Program-made: the position numbers and the translations under genes | Notes under the pieces: model-generated | Told to the model about the DNA's origin: nothing | What the model saw: only the letters and a program-made list of their open reading frames with translations | Database searches by the model: none | Shown here: positions 1-7,447 of the stretch, in pieces | Layout: each line of letters opens with the position of its first letter | Numbering within the stretch: position 1 is the first letter of the stretch | Source of the DNA: a bacterium | Lineage (GTDB): Bacteria; Bdellovibrionota_C; UBA2361; OMII01 | NCBI GenBank assembly: GCA_017853915.1 | Contig: JAFMIS010000020.1 | Coordinates: forward strand, 1-14,324 | Length of the DNA stretch: 14,324 nt | Reading direction: 5' to 3'

Positions 1-1046
1 CCTGTGGGGCTTACTTCTCTCTTGCTAAGCCTCGCGAGCATGAACCAACGTTTCCCTCTGAGAGCGATCTGCGGGAAGTCTCTTCGATTCTGGAGATGAG
101 TAAAGGAACCATGAGCCTGCTCGCCTTCGCGGGTGATAAGGAGATCTTGTTCTCGGAACGGCGCGATGGTTTTTTAATGTGGAGGAAATGGGGAGGCTGC
201 GTCATTGAGTTGGGGGATCCAGAGGGAGCGTCCGACAGTCTTGCTGAATTGTGTTGGAAGTTTCGGGAGATCGCGGAGGAAACTTCCAAGATATGTGTGT
301 TCTACGGCATCTCCTCAGGCATGATTCCATACGTCATGGACCTTGGATTAAGGTTCTTTAAGATCGGCGAGGAGGGGATAGTAGATCTTGAGTCGTTTTC
401 CATCTCGGGATCTAAGGCGCGTGGGTTACGGGGAGGAGTTAATCGAGTACAGCGCGCTGGTGTGACGTTTCGTATTTTGGAGATAGACGAGGTCAGTCGA
501 CGCATCGCGGAGCTTCGTAGCGTCTCCGATGAGTGGCTCGCCCAGAAAAACACCTCAGAGAAGTGTTTTTCAATCGGTTTCTTCCAGGAGGCTTATGTCA
601 CCCGATTCCGGTGCGCTGTGGCGGAGCAGGAGGGGAGTATTATTGGATTTGCCAATATCTTTGAGTCGCGATCTCGGTATGAGCTCTCAGTCGATCTTAT
701 GCGATATCGCAACGACGTTCCAAATGGAGTCATGGACTTCTTATTTATTAAGTTGTTCGAGTGGGGAAGAGATCATGGATACAAAACCTTCTCGTTGGGT
801 ATGGCGCCGTTGGCTGGGCTGCCAAAGAATCCTCTCGCACCGTACTACGCTAAGTTAGCTAATGTTGTGTACCGCCACGGCGGACATTTTTATAATTTTG
901 ATGGACTCCGGAAGTACAAGGATAAATTTAATCCCACGTGGCAGCCCCGGTATTTAGCCTGTCCGAGTGGACTGTATCTCCCGATCGTGCTTTCAAATGT
1001 TTCCACTCTGATATCAGGGGGCTTTAAGGGGCTCGTTAAGAAATAG
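1..1046 (+). CDS. mprF: MprF-type phosphatidylglycerol aminoacyltransferase, C-terminal domain (5' end outside window)
   Basis: The reading frame is open from the window edge (first full codon at base 3), so the ATG at 96 is internal and the gene is 5'-truncated by the window. The 347 visible residues match the soluble GNAT-like domain (DUF2156 / LPG_synthase_C) of MprF, which transfers an amino acid, usually lysine, from aminoacyl-tRNA to phosphatidylglycerol in the inner membrane and so lowers negative surface charge. Recognisable blocks, in order, are GSKARGLRGGVNRVQRAG, SDEWLAQK, ELSVDLMRYR, NGVMDFLFIKLFEWGRDHGY, FSLGMAPLAGL, NFDGLRKYKDKFNPTWQPRY and the terminal ISGGFKGLVKK. The upstream transmembrane flippase part is not visible, so a soluble DUF2156 protein is possible though less likely. 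The amino acid transferred cannot be told from sequence. Family call is secure; full-length architecture is inferred. Confidence 0.9.
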   Translation, partial: CGAYFSLAKPREHEPTFPSESDLREVSSILEMSKGTMSLLAFAGDKEILFSERRDGFLMWRKWGGCVIELGDPEGASDSLAELCWKFREIAEETSKICVFYGISSGMIPYVMDLGLRFFKIGEEGIVDLESFSISGSKARGLRGGVNRVQRAGVTFRILEIDEVSRRIAELRSVSDEWLAQKNTSEKCFSIGFFQEAYVTRFRCAVAEQEGSIIGFANIFESRSRYELSVDLMRYRNDVPNGVMDFLFIKLFEWGRDHGYKTFSLGMAPLAGLPKNPLAPYYAKLANVVYRHGGHFYNFDGLRKYKDKFNPTWQPRYLACPSGLYLPIVLSNVSTLISGGFKGLVKK

Positions 1047-1189
1047 GAGTGGCACGATAGCGGGGTTTGAGAGGGAAGTCCCCGGCGCAGTGACAGCTTT
1101 TTGCCCCGCCCATTGGGGTGCTTATCCAACCCTTAAGCTTTAAAGATTTCCGATTTCGCCTCGGCTTTCGGTCGGCTATAGTTTTGGCC

Positions 1190-2737
1190 ATGACCGTCGC
1201 CCACGCCGAGCTCCTACAAGTTGCTTCTTCCCTCTTAAGCCAGTCGCCTGCTAATTCTAACTCCCTTCGTGGAGTAAAAGCGGGAACCCGAACCATTGAT
1301 GAGGTCTCTCGCCTCGAGGCACTCCTGAGAGACGTTGAAGACCCGAGCTCGATGTCCCCCGAGTTGTTGGAGCGCGCAATCAAAGCAGGTCTTTGGTATC
1401 ATGTGAATCCATTTCGTGGTGCGCTGATTCGTTCTCTCGAGATCCCCCCGGGGGCACGAATTCTGGAGGTCGGTTGTGGCGCTGGCGCATTGACTCGAGT
1501 GTTGGGTGAACAGGGGTTCAAGGTTGTGGCGCTTGAAGCCTCAGAGGAGCTGGCGGAATGCGCGCGAGTTCGGTGTAATGACTTGCCGAATGTTGAGATA
1601 GTAACCGGGTACGTCGAGCAGGTCGTCCACGACCAAAGATTCGATTTTATTATTTGCATCGATCCCGTTCTTCCTGAGAGTGAGTTCTACGACCCAGGTT
1701 TGCAACTGTTTTCTCTGTGCAGAAAGGTGTTGAAATCGACTGGATCGTTGGTCATGTCGGTGGGTAATCCCCTGCATGCCCCTGGTGGAGTTCATATCGA
1801 GCCATCGCGTGAGCATGTTCGGGGTCGAGGAGCTTCATTGGAAGCCCTCAAACAGTCTCTGTCGAGCGCGGGTTTCACGCATTGCGAAAATTACATGACT
1901 TTCCCGAACCACGCCGCGCCTCAGCTGGTGGTCAACCCGGATGAAGCGCGTCGTGAACGCGTATTCTGGTTGTCGATCCTTAAAGAGCTGTATGCCAGCT
2001 CTGAGGTGGCAGATGGGGAGATGGAGCGGTGGTGGCGTGGCATATATTTCGAGGGGCTGGAGCGCTCCTTGGCGCCGGGTTGGCTGCTGGTAGCGCACGC
2101 CCATCATGTCCATTCGGTTCTCTGGAATGGCTCTCCGGTAAAACGATATATTCCGATGAACAGCGATGCCTCTCCTTCTGAGTCTCAGAATGAGAAGGGG
2201 ATCGGAATCCACGCGATTCCGGTGCCCAATCAGAACCTCATAGAACTCATCCTTAATGCCTCAAAACCGATCGTAAATTCAGTTAAGGACTACAAGGACT
2301 CACTTGTTAACGCTGATATGCGCATCGATGAGTTGGCTCTCAAGGAGTCCGCGGCGCGCAACAAGCTTCAAGACGCTCATGATGCTCTTGTTCGAGCTGA
2401 AGATCGGCATACCACGGAGCTCTACACGGAACGTGAGTCCCGACGAGTGCGAGAGGCTGAGCTGGGGTTGGTCCTCAAGCAGTATCATGCGGTTGGTGCG
2501 ATGTGTCATGACATGCGTGAAGAGGGCAGAAAGCTCAAGGAGATGCTTGAGGAATTGCGACGTCGTTACGTCGCGAGTGAGGAGTGGGGGAGCGCCCTCG
2601 CGAAGCGGATCTCAGAAACTGAGGCAGAGTTGCACGAGGCTCGCGCATCGCTTCCTTTCAGATTGATGCAGCGAATTAAAGGCTTCTTCAATAAGACATC
2701 CCCGCGTGACGTCGCGCTTGAGAGCGCCCGAAAATAA
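1190..2737 (+). CDS. Class I SAM-dependent methyltransferase with long C-terminal coiled coil
   Basis: A 515-residue protein if started at ATG 1190; an in-frame GTG at 1118 would add 24 residues of no recognisable character. Residues ~85-185 form a Rossmann methyltransferase core: motif I LEVGCGAGALTR at 92-103, the acidic motif II residue E116 in VVALEAS, and FDFIICID at 151-158. Residues ~190-330 complete the domain. From ~355 to ~490 the protein is charged, heptad-like helix (KLQDAHDALVRAEDRH, LKEMLEELRRR), predicted coiled coil. It ends with LPFRLMQRIKGFF, a basic amphipathic helix of the kind that binds membranes. Methyltransferase plus coiled coil plus amphipathic tail recalls chain-terminating enzymes of O-antigen synthesis such as WbdD, where the coil acts as a length ruler, but no kinase domain is present and the substrate is unknown. 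A TATAGT lies 8-13 bases before the ATG, so a nearly leaderless transcript is possible. Confidence 0.85.
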   Translation: MTVAHAELLQVASSLLSQSPANSNSLRGVKAGTRTIDEVSRLEALLRDVEDPSSMSPELLERAIKAGLWYHVNPFRGALIRSLEIPPGARILEVGCGAGALTRVLGEQGFKVVALEASEELAECARVRCNDLPNVEIVTGYVEQVVHDQRFDFIICIDPVLPESEFYDPGLQLFSLCRKVLKSTGSLVMSVGNPLHAPGGVHIEPSREHVRGRGASLEALKQSLSSAGFTHCENYMTFPNHAAPQLVVNPDEARRERVFWLSILKELYASSEVADGEMERWWRGIYFEGLERSLAPGWLLVAHAHHVHSVLWNGSPVKRYIPMNSDASPSESQNEKGIGIHAIPVPNQNLIELILNASKPIVNSVKDYKDSLVNADMRIDELALKESAARNKLQDAHDALVRAEDRHTTELYTERESRRVREAELGLVLKQYHAVGAMCHDMREEGRKLKEMLEELRRRYVASEEWGSALAKRISETEAELHEARASLPFRLMQRIKGFFNKTSPRDVALESARK

Positions 2738-2816
2738 TATTTGAGATCGTTTCTGTCCATTTCTCTAAGCTGGATAAAGGGCTTCGCGGGCTCGAGCTGA
2801 CTATATGACCAAGGCC

Positions 2817-2858
2817 TTGCCAGTTTCACTGGCGCGGACTTTTGCGCATCACTGTAGA
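2817..2858 (+). repeat. Structured 42-bp repeat, copy L
   Basis: This 42-base segment matches the reverse complement of 10347-10388 at 39 of 42 positions, the three differences being G/A, C/A and G/A. It contains a perfect small palindrome, GCCAGT-TTC-ACTGGC, then CGGACTTTTGCG. It lies in the 200-base gap between the methyltransferase and the recombinase-like gene, about 20 bases upstream of a candidate promoter. The flank to its left (about 2799-2816) resembles the other half of copy R only loosely, so the outer stem that is intact in R appears partly decayed here. Confidence 0.9.
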
Positions 2859-2878
2859 GATTACCGAGCGGGCTTGAC

Positions 2879-2908
2879 TTGAGGGTGTTTCTAGTATATT
2901 TCTATACT
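2879..2908 (+). promoter_or_regulatory. Candidate sigma70-like promoter for recombinase-like gene
   Basis: TTGAGG (2879-2884) and TATACT (2903-2908) are separated by 18 bases, each matching four or five of six consensus positions. The expected transcript start, about 2915, would exclude the in-frame ATG at 2912 and favour the ATG at 2939, which has GAGG nine bases upstream. Inferred from consensus only. Confidence 0.4.
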
Positions 2909-2938
2909 CATATGAAACAAGAAGTCGAGGCTCAGCAG

Positions 2939-3553
2939 ATGACCTACTGTCAACCGAGCGGTGCGCCGCTCAAGGCCCCCTCTGGCGTACTTAAGCAGGC
3001 TCTCGTGGAGCACCTGGAGCTGCTACTGGGGAGGTTGCGGGGCGAAGCGCTTATCGTGGCTATGCTTTCGTATGGACTAGGGGTCCGCGTATCCCAGATT
3101 CGAGAGGCGCGAGTTCGTGATGTAAGCCTCTCCGATCGCACTATCGTGTTGGGTGGCAAGGAGCGCGTTATTCCGGCAACGCTATTTGATGATATTCAGG
3201 ATCATGTTCATGATAGGGTGCGCGAATCAGATCGCAGGTGCCCACTAGCTAAGCGGGACCAGAGATTGTTTACAGAGCGCTCCTTTGAATCGTTGTTAGA
3301 GGAGTCTCGGCACATCGATAGGTTGTTTTCTGAGAAGTGGAAGCTGTCCGAGGGAAGTCGAGCGCGAGCATGCTTTGACTCAAGGCTTCGGATCCTGGGA
3401 TGGTTCCATAAAAAATGCGCGGGATTGCGAGGGCAGGCCCCGCTCTCAGCGTTAGAGCTGATGGATAAGGGCCCACGGATCGTTCGCAGGAGCAGCGCCG
3501 GAATAGTGGATGCCTACTATGTGTGGCGAGCGTCGAGAATTCTGTCGATATAA
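2939..3553 (+). CDS. Tyrosine-recombinase-like protein, short, catalytic box not recognisable
   Basis: A 204-residue product from ATG 2939 (GAGG nine bases upstream); ATG 2912 or TTG 2879 would give longer forms. Residues ~35-95 resemble the start of the catalytic domain of phage/Xer/integron integrases: AMLSYGLGVRVSQI carries the usual first catalytic Arg (R50), followed by RVRDVSLSDRTIVLGGKERVIPA with the beta-hairpin Lys (K74). The expected later boxes, HxLRH and LGH...Y, are not clear: the C-terminal part has RLRILGWFHKKCA, a possible LELMDKG in place of LGH, and Y193/Y194. The N-terminal core-binding domain is also missing compared with the usual ~300-residue family. It is therefore a divergent or degenerate recombinase, perhaps a regulator or relic. 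It sits just downstream of repeat copy L, which makes a link between the two attractive but unproven. Confidence 0.6.
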   Translation: MTYCQPSGAPLKAPSGVLKQALVEHLELLLGRLRGEALIVAMLSYGLGVRVSQIREARVRDVSLSDRTIVLGGKERVIPATLFDDIQDHVHDRVRESDRRCPLAKRDQRLFTERSFESLLEESRHIDRLFSEKWKLSEGSRARACFDSRLRILGWFHKKCAGLRGQAPLSALELMDKGPRIVRRSSAGIVDAYYVWRASRILSI

Positions 3554-3781
3554 TAGGGTGGTCGCGATAATAGGGTGGTCGCGGCTCCGTACGCGCCTAA
3601 TTGGGCGCCTCCGGTAAGGGCAGGTAGAGACCCCCGCCATCCCGGATGCGACGCTCATGCATCCGAAAGAAGCGCCGTGATTCGCGATATTGTAGCGCCC
3701 GACCCGGGCGACCTCCAAATATGCCCCGACGACACCCACGTAACCGTGCACGAGCAATAAAGATGCATGATCAAACCACAC
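3541..3781 (-). pseudogene. Possible decayed hexapeptide-repeat (NeuD-like) acyltransferase fragment
   Basis: The 272-base gap 3554-3825 has no convincing intact gene. On the minus strand, however, one frame reads GVVGAYLEVARVGRYNIANH, which resembles the left-handed beta-helix acyltransferases of the NeuD type (pattern VGRYNIINTGAS). The resemblance then seems to move between frames: RIRDGGGLYLP in a second and LGAYGAATTLLSR in a third, as expected after several small indels. No start codon, full domain or single open frame is present. The call rests on visual pattern only; chance similarity in GC-rich sequence is quite possible. A small hairpin, GCGCC-TAATTG-GGCGC near 3592-3607, also lies here. 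Confidence 0.25.
3550..3583. repeat. Perfect 17-bp tandem duplication
   Basis: Two adjacent identical copies of ATAATAGGGTGGTCGCG (3550-3566 and 3567-3583). The first copy contains the TAA stop codon (3551-3553) of the recombinase-like gene. It looks like a recent slippage or microduplication event and has no evident coding role. Confidence 0.95.
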
Positions 3782-3825
3782 CGGATTTCAGCCCCGCGCC
3801 AGCACTCACACCGTCGACGGCTTTG

Positions 3826-4527
3826 TTAACTGCGGAGCACCTGGAGCACTCTGTCAGGAAAGTCTGAAAAAATTCCGTCGACCCCCAGTTCAAGAACGGT
3901 GGTAATGTCATTCGGATCGTTGACGGTATACACAAAGACTTTAAATCCCGCGTCGTGCAGCTCCTTAATTCTGCCGTGGCTGACGGCATCAAGGTGTAGG
4001 TGCACCGATACTGCTCTTAATTTTCGCGCGATCTCGACGCAATTGAGTGGGTACCCATAGGTCAGAAGTCCCAGTGGGATCTCGGGAGCCAGAGCGGCAA
4101 ACGACGCTAGCTCCTGCTGATCAAAGCTCGACACTATAAAGCATGTTGGACTCCATCCCTCCTGGAGAGCTTGTCGTAGAGTTGACGCAGTAGCCTCACC
4201 GGAGCCTGGACCTTTGAGCTCAAGCTGCGCGCAGGCCTTACCGCGTAATGCGTCGAGAACTTCACGTAGGAGGGGAATCTTTTCACCGTTGGGAAGCGAG
4301 AGCGCGCGGATTGTCGCGAGGGTTTGTTTCTCCACAATCCCGTGGGAATGTGTCATGCGGGTAAGTGTTCTATCATGAAACACTATCGGAGTTTCCTCTA
4401 CTACGCGCACATCGAACTCTACCCACGGGGCACCGAGCTCAATAGCACGATTGAAACTCCCGAGAGAGTTCTCCGGCTCATATCCTGATGCCCCGCGGTG
4501 GGCGATGCATAAACAGAGGCGTCGCAT
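3826..4527 (-). CDS. ugpQ: Cytosolic glycerophosphodiester phosphodiesterase (UgpQ-like)
   Basis: A 233-residue TIM-barrel GDPD enzyme that hydrolyses glycerophosphodiesters to glycerol-3-phosphate and the free alcohol, recycling phospholipid head groups. Diagnostic features are AHRGASGYEPENS near the N-terminus (H10, R11, E19), the metal ligands E37 and D39 in EFDVR, the second catalytic histidine in VFHD (H51), LELKGPG near 103, and VYTVNDPND followed by GVDGIFSDFPDRV at the C-terminus. Length is close to E. coli UgpQ (247). There is no signal peptide or membrane segment, so it acts in the cytoplasm. It starts at ATG 4527 and is divergent from the DDAH-like gene, sharing the 117-base gap 4528-4644. 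No ugpABCE transporter genes are in view, so the symbol denotes family rather than operon. Confidence 0.88.
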   Translation of the reverse strand: MRRLCLCIAHRGASGYEPENSLGSFNRAIELGAPWVEFDVRVVEETPIVFHDRTLTRMTHSHGIVEKQTLATIRALSLPNGEKIPLLREVLDALRGKACAQLELKGPGSGEATASTLRQALQEGWSPTCFIVSSFDQQELASFAALAPEIPLGLLTYGYPLNCVEIARKLRAVSVHLHLDAVSHGRIKELHDAGFKVFVYTVNDPNDITTVLELGVDGIFSDFPDRVLQVLRS

Positions 4528-4644
4528 CTATACAGGATACTATTCACCGGACCGGTTGGAAATATGAGTTAAAGACGAGGCCGCCCCCACATTCGGGGCT
4601 CGATGGAAGCATGGGTGGAATGCTATTCTGAGAGAAGATGAGGC

Positions 4645-5538
4645 GTGCAATCCGTTGAGATGCGGATGAGTCAAAAGTCTCAAATATGTATCAATACGGC
4701 TCTGTACATGGTTGTGATTCCTGAGAATAAGAATCTGTTTCCCCACGGTCGATGGCTCGTTTGTAAGCCTGAAGACTACGATGTTCGGTATAAAATCAAT
4801 CCTTGGATGGATCTGACGCGTCTTCCCGATAAAGCGCTGGCGCGAACTCAATGGATGAATCTACATCATCACATACTGAGGCTCGGAGGGTGGTTGGAGT
4901 ATGTACATCATGAGGAGGGCAATCCAGACATGGTATTCACGGCAAATGCCGGGCTTGTCAAAGGTACTGAGGCTGTTCTTTCGCGGTTTCGGTACGCCGA
5001 GCGGCAAGGTGAGGAGCGCCATTTCCAGGCGTGGTTCGAGTCTCGTGGATACACGGTGTATAGAGTTAGTTCGGGGAGTTTTGAGGGGGAGGGCGACGCT
5101 CTTTTTGCTGGAGAGGTTCTCTTTTGCGGATGGGGATTCCGGTCAGATCGGGTAGCGCATGAGGAAGTTGGCCACCATCTTGGGGTAAAAAAGCTGGTGG
5201 CAGTTGAACTTACGGATCCCCGTTTTTATCACCTCGATACCTGTTTTTGCCCTCTGACAGAGAAGCTAGCGCTGATATATCCCGGCGCTTTCTCCAAACT
5301 GGGCCTTGAGGCTTTGGGTCGGGAGATTGAATTAATTCACGTTCCGGAGGCGGATGCTCTTCAATTTGTGTGCAACGCTGTGGTATTGGGTAGCGATGTG
5401 ATTGTGCCGGCTGGCTGCGCTACAACGTATGCCCTGTTGGCCGCGCGGGGATTTCGGACCTATCCCGTGGAATTAAGTGAGTTCATTAAAGCTGGAGGGG
5501 CGGCCAAGTGCCTATCTCTTCGGCTTGATCAAAGGTAG
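4645..5538 (+). CDS. Dimethylarginine dimethylaminohydrolase / amidinotransferase-family enzyme
   Basis: A guanidino-group-modifying enzyme of the amidinotransferase fold (DDAH/ADI superfamily). Using the GTG at 4645 gives 297 residues. Family blocks are PHGRWLVCKPEDYDV and INPWMD (31-56), PDMVFTANAGLV (94-105), FEGEGDAL (146-153), the catalytic histidine in YHLDTCF (H196), VCNAVVLG and VPAGC (242-258), and the nucleophilic cysteine C289 in GGAAKCLSLRL at the C-terminus. The catalytic set is intact. DDAH turns N-omega-methylated arginine into citrulline; a plain amidinotransferase or an arginine-derivative hydrolase cannot be excluded. The N-terminal ~30 residues lie outside the fold, so ATG 4660, 4666 or 4708 may be the true start; none has a strong Shine-Dalgarno. 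It is followed six bases later by the uridine kinase gene, evidently one operon. Confidence 0.85.
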   Translation: MQSVEMRMSQKSQICINTALYMVVIPENKNLFPHGRWLVCKPEDYDVRYKINPWMDLTRLPDKALARTQWMNLHHHILRLGGWLEYVHHEEGNPDMVFTANAGLVKGTEAVLSRFRYAERQGEERHFQAWFESRGYTVYRVSSGSFEGEGDALFAGEVLFCGWGFRSDRVAHEEVGHHLGVKKLVAVELTDPRFYHLDTCFCPLTEKLALIYPGAFSKLGLEALGREIELIHVPEADALQFVCNAVVLGSDVIVPAGCATTYALLAARGFRTYPVELSEFIKAGGAAKCLSLRLDQR

Positions 5539-5544
5539 AGTCTC

Positions 5545-6159
5545 ATGACTTCTCATAAGATCATTGCGGTCGTTGGAGGCACAGCGAGTGGAAAAACAAC
5601 GCTCGCGTCAGATCTCTTAAGAATTGGAGGAGGCGAGAGGGTAGAGGTCATTCCCCTGGATGCCTACTATCGATGCAACGCGCACCTCTCGCCAGAGGAT
5701 AGGGCGAAAGTTAACTATGATCATCCGGCTGCTTTTGAAGCGGAGCTCCTCATACAACATCTCGAGTCGCTGAGAGCGGGGCAGGGGATCGATATGCCCA
5801 CATATGACTTCGCCACTCATTCGCGCTCTTCAAAGACCAAACAGGTGCATCCCCGTCAAGTAACGGTCGTTGAGGGAATCTTGACGCTGTGCTTCCCTGA
5901 GTTGCGAGGTCTTTTTTCGTATTCAATTTTTGTCGATACCCCAGATGAGCTTCGTTTCTCCCGGCGTATGGCCCGTGATGTCCGCGAGCGAGGGCGCACA
6001 CAGGAGTCTGTAGTCACTCAGTGGAACGAGACCGTTCATCCCATGCATGAGGAGTTTTGCGCCCCCACGAGAAGCCTCGCGTCTGAGGTGATGAGTGGAG
6101 TTTCGTGGAACGACGATGACGTGCGCGCGTTGTGGGAACGAGTAATCAGGACGGCATAG
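5545..6159 (+). CDS. udk: Uridine/cytidine kinase
   Basis: A 204-residue P-loop kinase that phosphorylates uridine or cytidine with ATP or GTP in pyrimidine salvage. Walker A GGTASGKT is at 11-18, followed by the family signatures LDAYYR, VNYDHPAAFEAELL, PTYDFATHSR, VVEGILTL and FVDTPDELRFSRRMARDVRERGR, the last forming the lid. Length is close to E. coli Udk (213). It starts at ATG 5545 with AAAGG nine bases upstream, the Shine-Dalgarno overlapping the end of the preceding gene, and six bases separate it from that stop. Co-transcription with the DDAH-like gene is likely, though no metabolic link between the two is obvious. It converges on lysA, with 34 bases between the stops. Confidence 0.93.
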   Translation: MTSHKIIAVVGGTASGKTTLASDLLRIGGGERVEVIPLDAYYRCNAHLSPEDRAKVNYDHPAAFEAELLIQHLESLRAGQGIDMPTYDFATHSRSSKTKQVHPRQVTVVEGILTLCFPELRGLFSYSIFVDTPDELRFSRRMARDVRERGRTQESVVTQWNETVHPMHEEFCAPTRSLASEVMSGVSWNDDDVRALWERVIRTA

Positions 6160-6170
6160 CAAACGCCGCA

Positions 6171-6200
6171 CTACTGGAGCGAAACCGCTCGCGCTAGTAG
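6171..6200. terminator. Interrupted hairpin between convergent udk and lysA
   Basis: CTACT / AGTAG outer arms (6171-6175, 6196-6200) enclose GAGCG-AAAC-CGCTC (6177-6190), with unpaired g and gcgct between the stems. It fills most of the 34-base convergent gap and overlaps the lysA stop codon. There is no T-tract on either strand, so it may be a weak bidirectional or Rho-assisted terminator, or chance. Confidence 0.35.
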
Positions 6201-7447
6201 ACTTCGTTTTCGCGCCGTATGATGTCCTCCAGGGTTCCCCGGCGTTCTATCACCTGTGCCGTTCCCTGAGAGTCAATTAACACCGAGGCCGGGAGATTCA
6301 TCGAGTTGTAGTCGCTCTTCATCGAATGACTGTAGGCGCCCACCAACCCCATGACAGCGAGATCTCCTACGCGCAGCGTGGGAAATCTCCGCGGGAGGAG
6401 CTCTCCGGTTTCCGATCGAGTAAATATGTCTCCCGATTCACACAGATATCCTCCGATGACATACTCCTCAGAGCCAATTACATCGCGACCGTCTCCCGAT
6501 ACAATGTCGATAGGATGATAGCTTCCGTACATCGCTGGGCGTGGATTGTGATTGAACCCCGTGTTAAGGATAGCGAACTGGTAACCGGGGGTGCGCTTGA
6601 TGTTTTGAATTTCGCTGATCAGAAATCCACATTCGGCGACGACGAAACGGCCTGGTTCTATCTCGAGTCGAATATCTCGGCCAAGTTCGTGACAGTACAT
6701 CGCCATGCTTTCGCTCAACCTTTCTCCCCACTCTGCGAGAGGCATAGGCGCATCGGTCACAGGATTGTAGACAACTGGTAGGCCACCGCCGAGATTTATA
6801 AACGAAAGTTCATCGAATCCCTTAGCGACTGCCAGGGTGATATCCTTGATCCGTAGCCAATGTTCCAGGTCGGTGCCCGATCCGATGTGCGCATGAATAC
6901 CGGTCAGTTGTAGATCGTATTGCCGTATGACTCGTCGTACGTCGTCAAGTTGATCGATATAAATACCGTGCTTGCTCGCTGGGCCGCCCGTATTCACCTT
7001 GTTGTTCGCCCCATGTCCCTCTCCGGGATTAAGTCGAAAGGATACCCGTGCCCGTGGAAAAAGTCGTCCGATCAGGCGCATCTGATCGAGAGAGCTGCAA
7101 TTAATATCGACCCCTAACTCCATCAGCTCTGTAAATACCGCTTCGGAGGAGCTCTCGCCCGTAAACTGAACTGTTGCGGGCGCGAACCCGGCAAGGAGCG
7201 CGCGTTTTGCCTCATTCAGGGAGGACGCGTCGATCCAGAATCCCTCCTCTCGGACAATCTGCGGAATCGCTCTCAGGGTGAGGGCTTTACAGGCGTACCG
7301 GATCACTGAATTCGGATACGAGAGAGCGGCCCGTAACTCGGCGCATCTGGCGCGCACTATCGACTCGAAGAATACGTAGAGCGGAGAGTGGTATCGTGCC
7401 GCCAACTCCCGTACCATCTCTGGTGTCATGAGCGCGCTTCTATTCAT
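6194..7447 (-). CDS. lysA: Diaminopimelate decarboxylase
   Basis: A 417-residue fold-type III PLP enzyme that decarboxylates meso-diaminopimelate to L-lysine, the last step of lysine synthesis. It resembles E. coli LysA (420 residues) along its length. The PLP lysine is K54 in YACKALT; NPGEGHGANNKVNTGG is at 140-155, HAHIGSGTD at 185-193, the phosphate-binding glycines NLGGGLP at 218-224, EIEPGRFVVAECG at 262-274, RPAMYGSYHPI at 303-313, the active-site Cys-Glu in YLCESGD (C336, E337), and GAYSHSM near the C-terminus (Y372). All catalytic residues are present. The ATG overlaps the stop of the upstream recombinase gene (ATGAATAG), which suggests translational coupling; a second in-frame ATG six codons on is possible. 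A link between lysA and xer genes is known in some Pseudomonadota, there in a different order. Confidence 0.94.
   Translation of the reverse strand: MNRSALMTPEMVRELAARYHSPLYVFFESIVRARCAELRAALSYPNSVIRYACKALTLRAIPQIVREEGFWIDASSLNEAKRALLAGFAPATVQFTGESSSEAVFTELMELGVDINCSSLDQMRLIGRLFPRARVSFRLNPGEGHGANNKVNTGGPASKHGIYIDQLDDVRRVIRQYDLQLTGIHAHIGSGTDLEHWLRIKDITLAVAKGFDELSFINLGGGLPVVYNPVTDAPMPLAEWGERLSESMAMYCHELGRDIRLEIEPGRFVVAECGFLISEIQNIKRTPGYQFAILNTGFNHNPRPAMYGSYHPIDIVSGDGRDVIGSEEYVIGGYLCESGDIFTRSETGELLPRRFPTLRVGDLAVMGLVGAYSHSMKSDYNSMNLPASVLIDSQGTAQVIERRGTLEDIIRRENEVY

Noticed and set aside
1062..1118. GGGG...CCCC (1062-1083) and CCCC...GGGG (1104-1118) as terminators after mprF
   Set aside because: Stems are only four pairs with long loops, and no T-tract follows either one; the TTTTT lies between them.
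2817..2858. dif site for the Xer recombinase
   Set aside because: No pair of 11-bp arms around a 6-bp centre resembling the dif consensus; the palindrome here has a 3-base loop and a different sequence.
3646..3867. Small plus-strand frame in the 3554-3825 gap
   Set aside because: Arg/Pro/His-rich composition typical of a non-coding frame, no ribosome site, and it runs into the end of the convergent glycerophosphodiesterase gene.
4570..4602. GCCCC-CACATTC-GGGGC hairpin in the ugpQ/DDAH divergent gap
   Set aside because: Five pairs only, no T-tract and no palindromic operator symmetry; chance in GC-rich DNA is likely.
4671..4679. Extra copy of the CAAAAGTC motif of the repeat family
   Set aside because: Only eight bases match, inside a coding region, with no pairing partner at the right distance.
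6326..6781. Long plus-strand frame opposite lysA
   Set aside because: It is the antisense shadow of a fully supported lysA gene and shows no family motifs.
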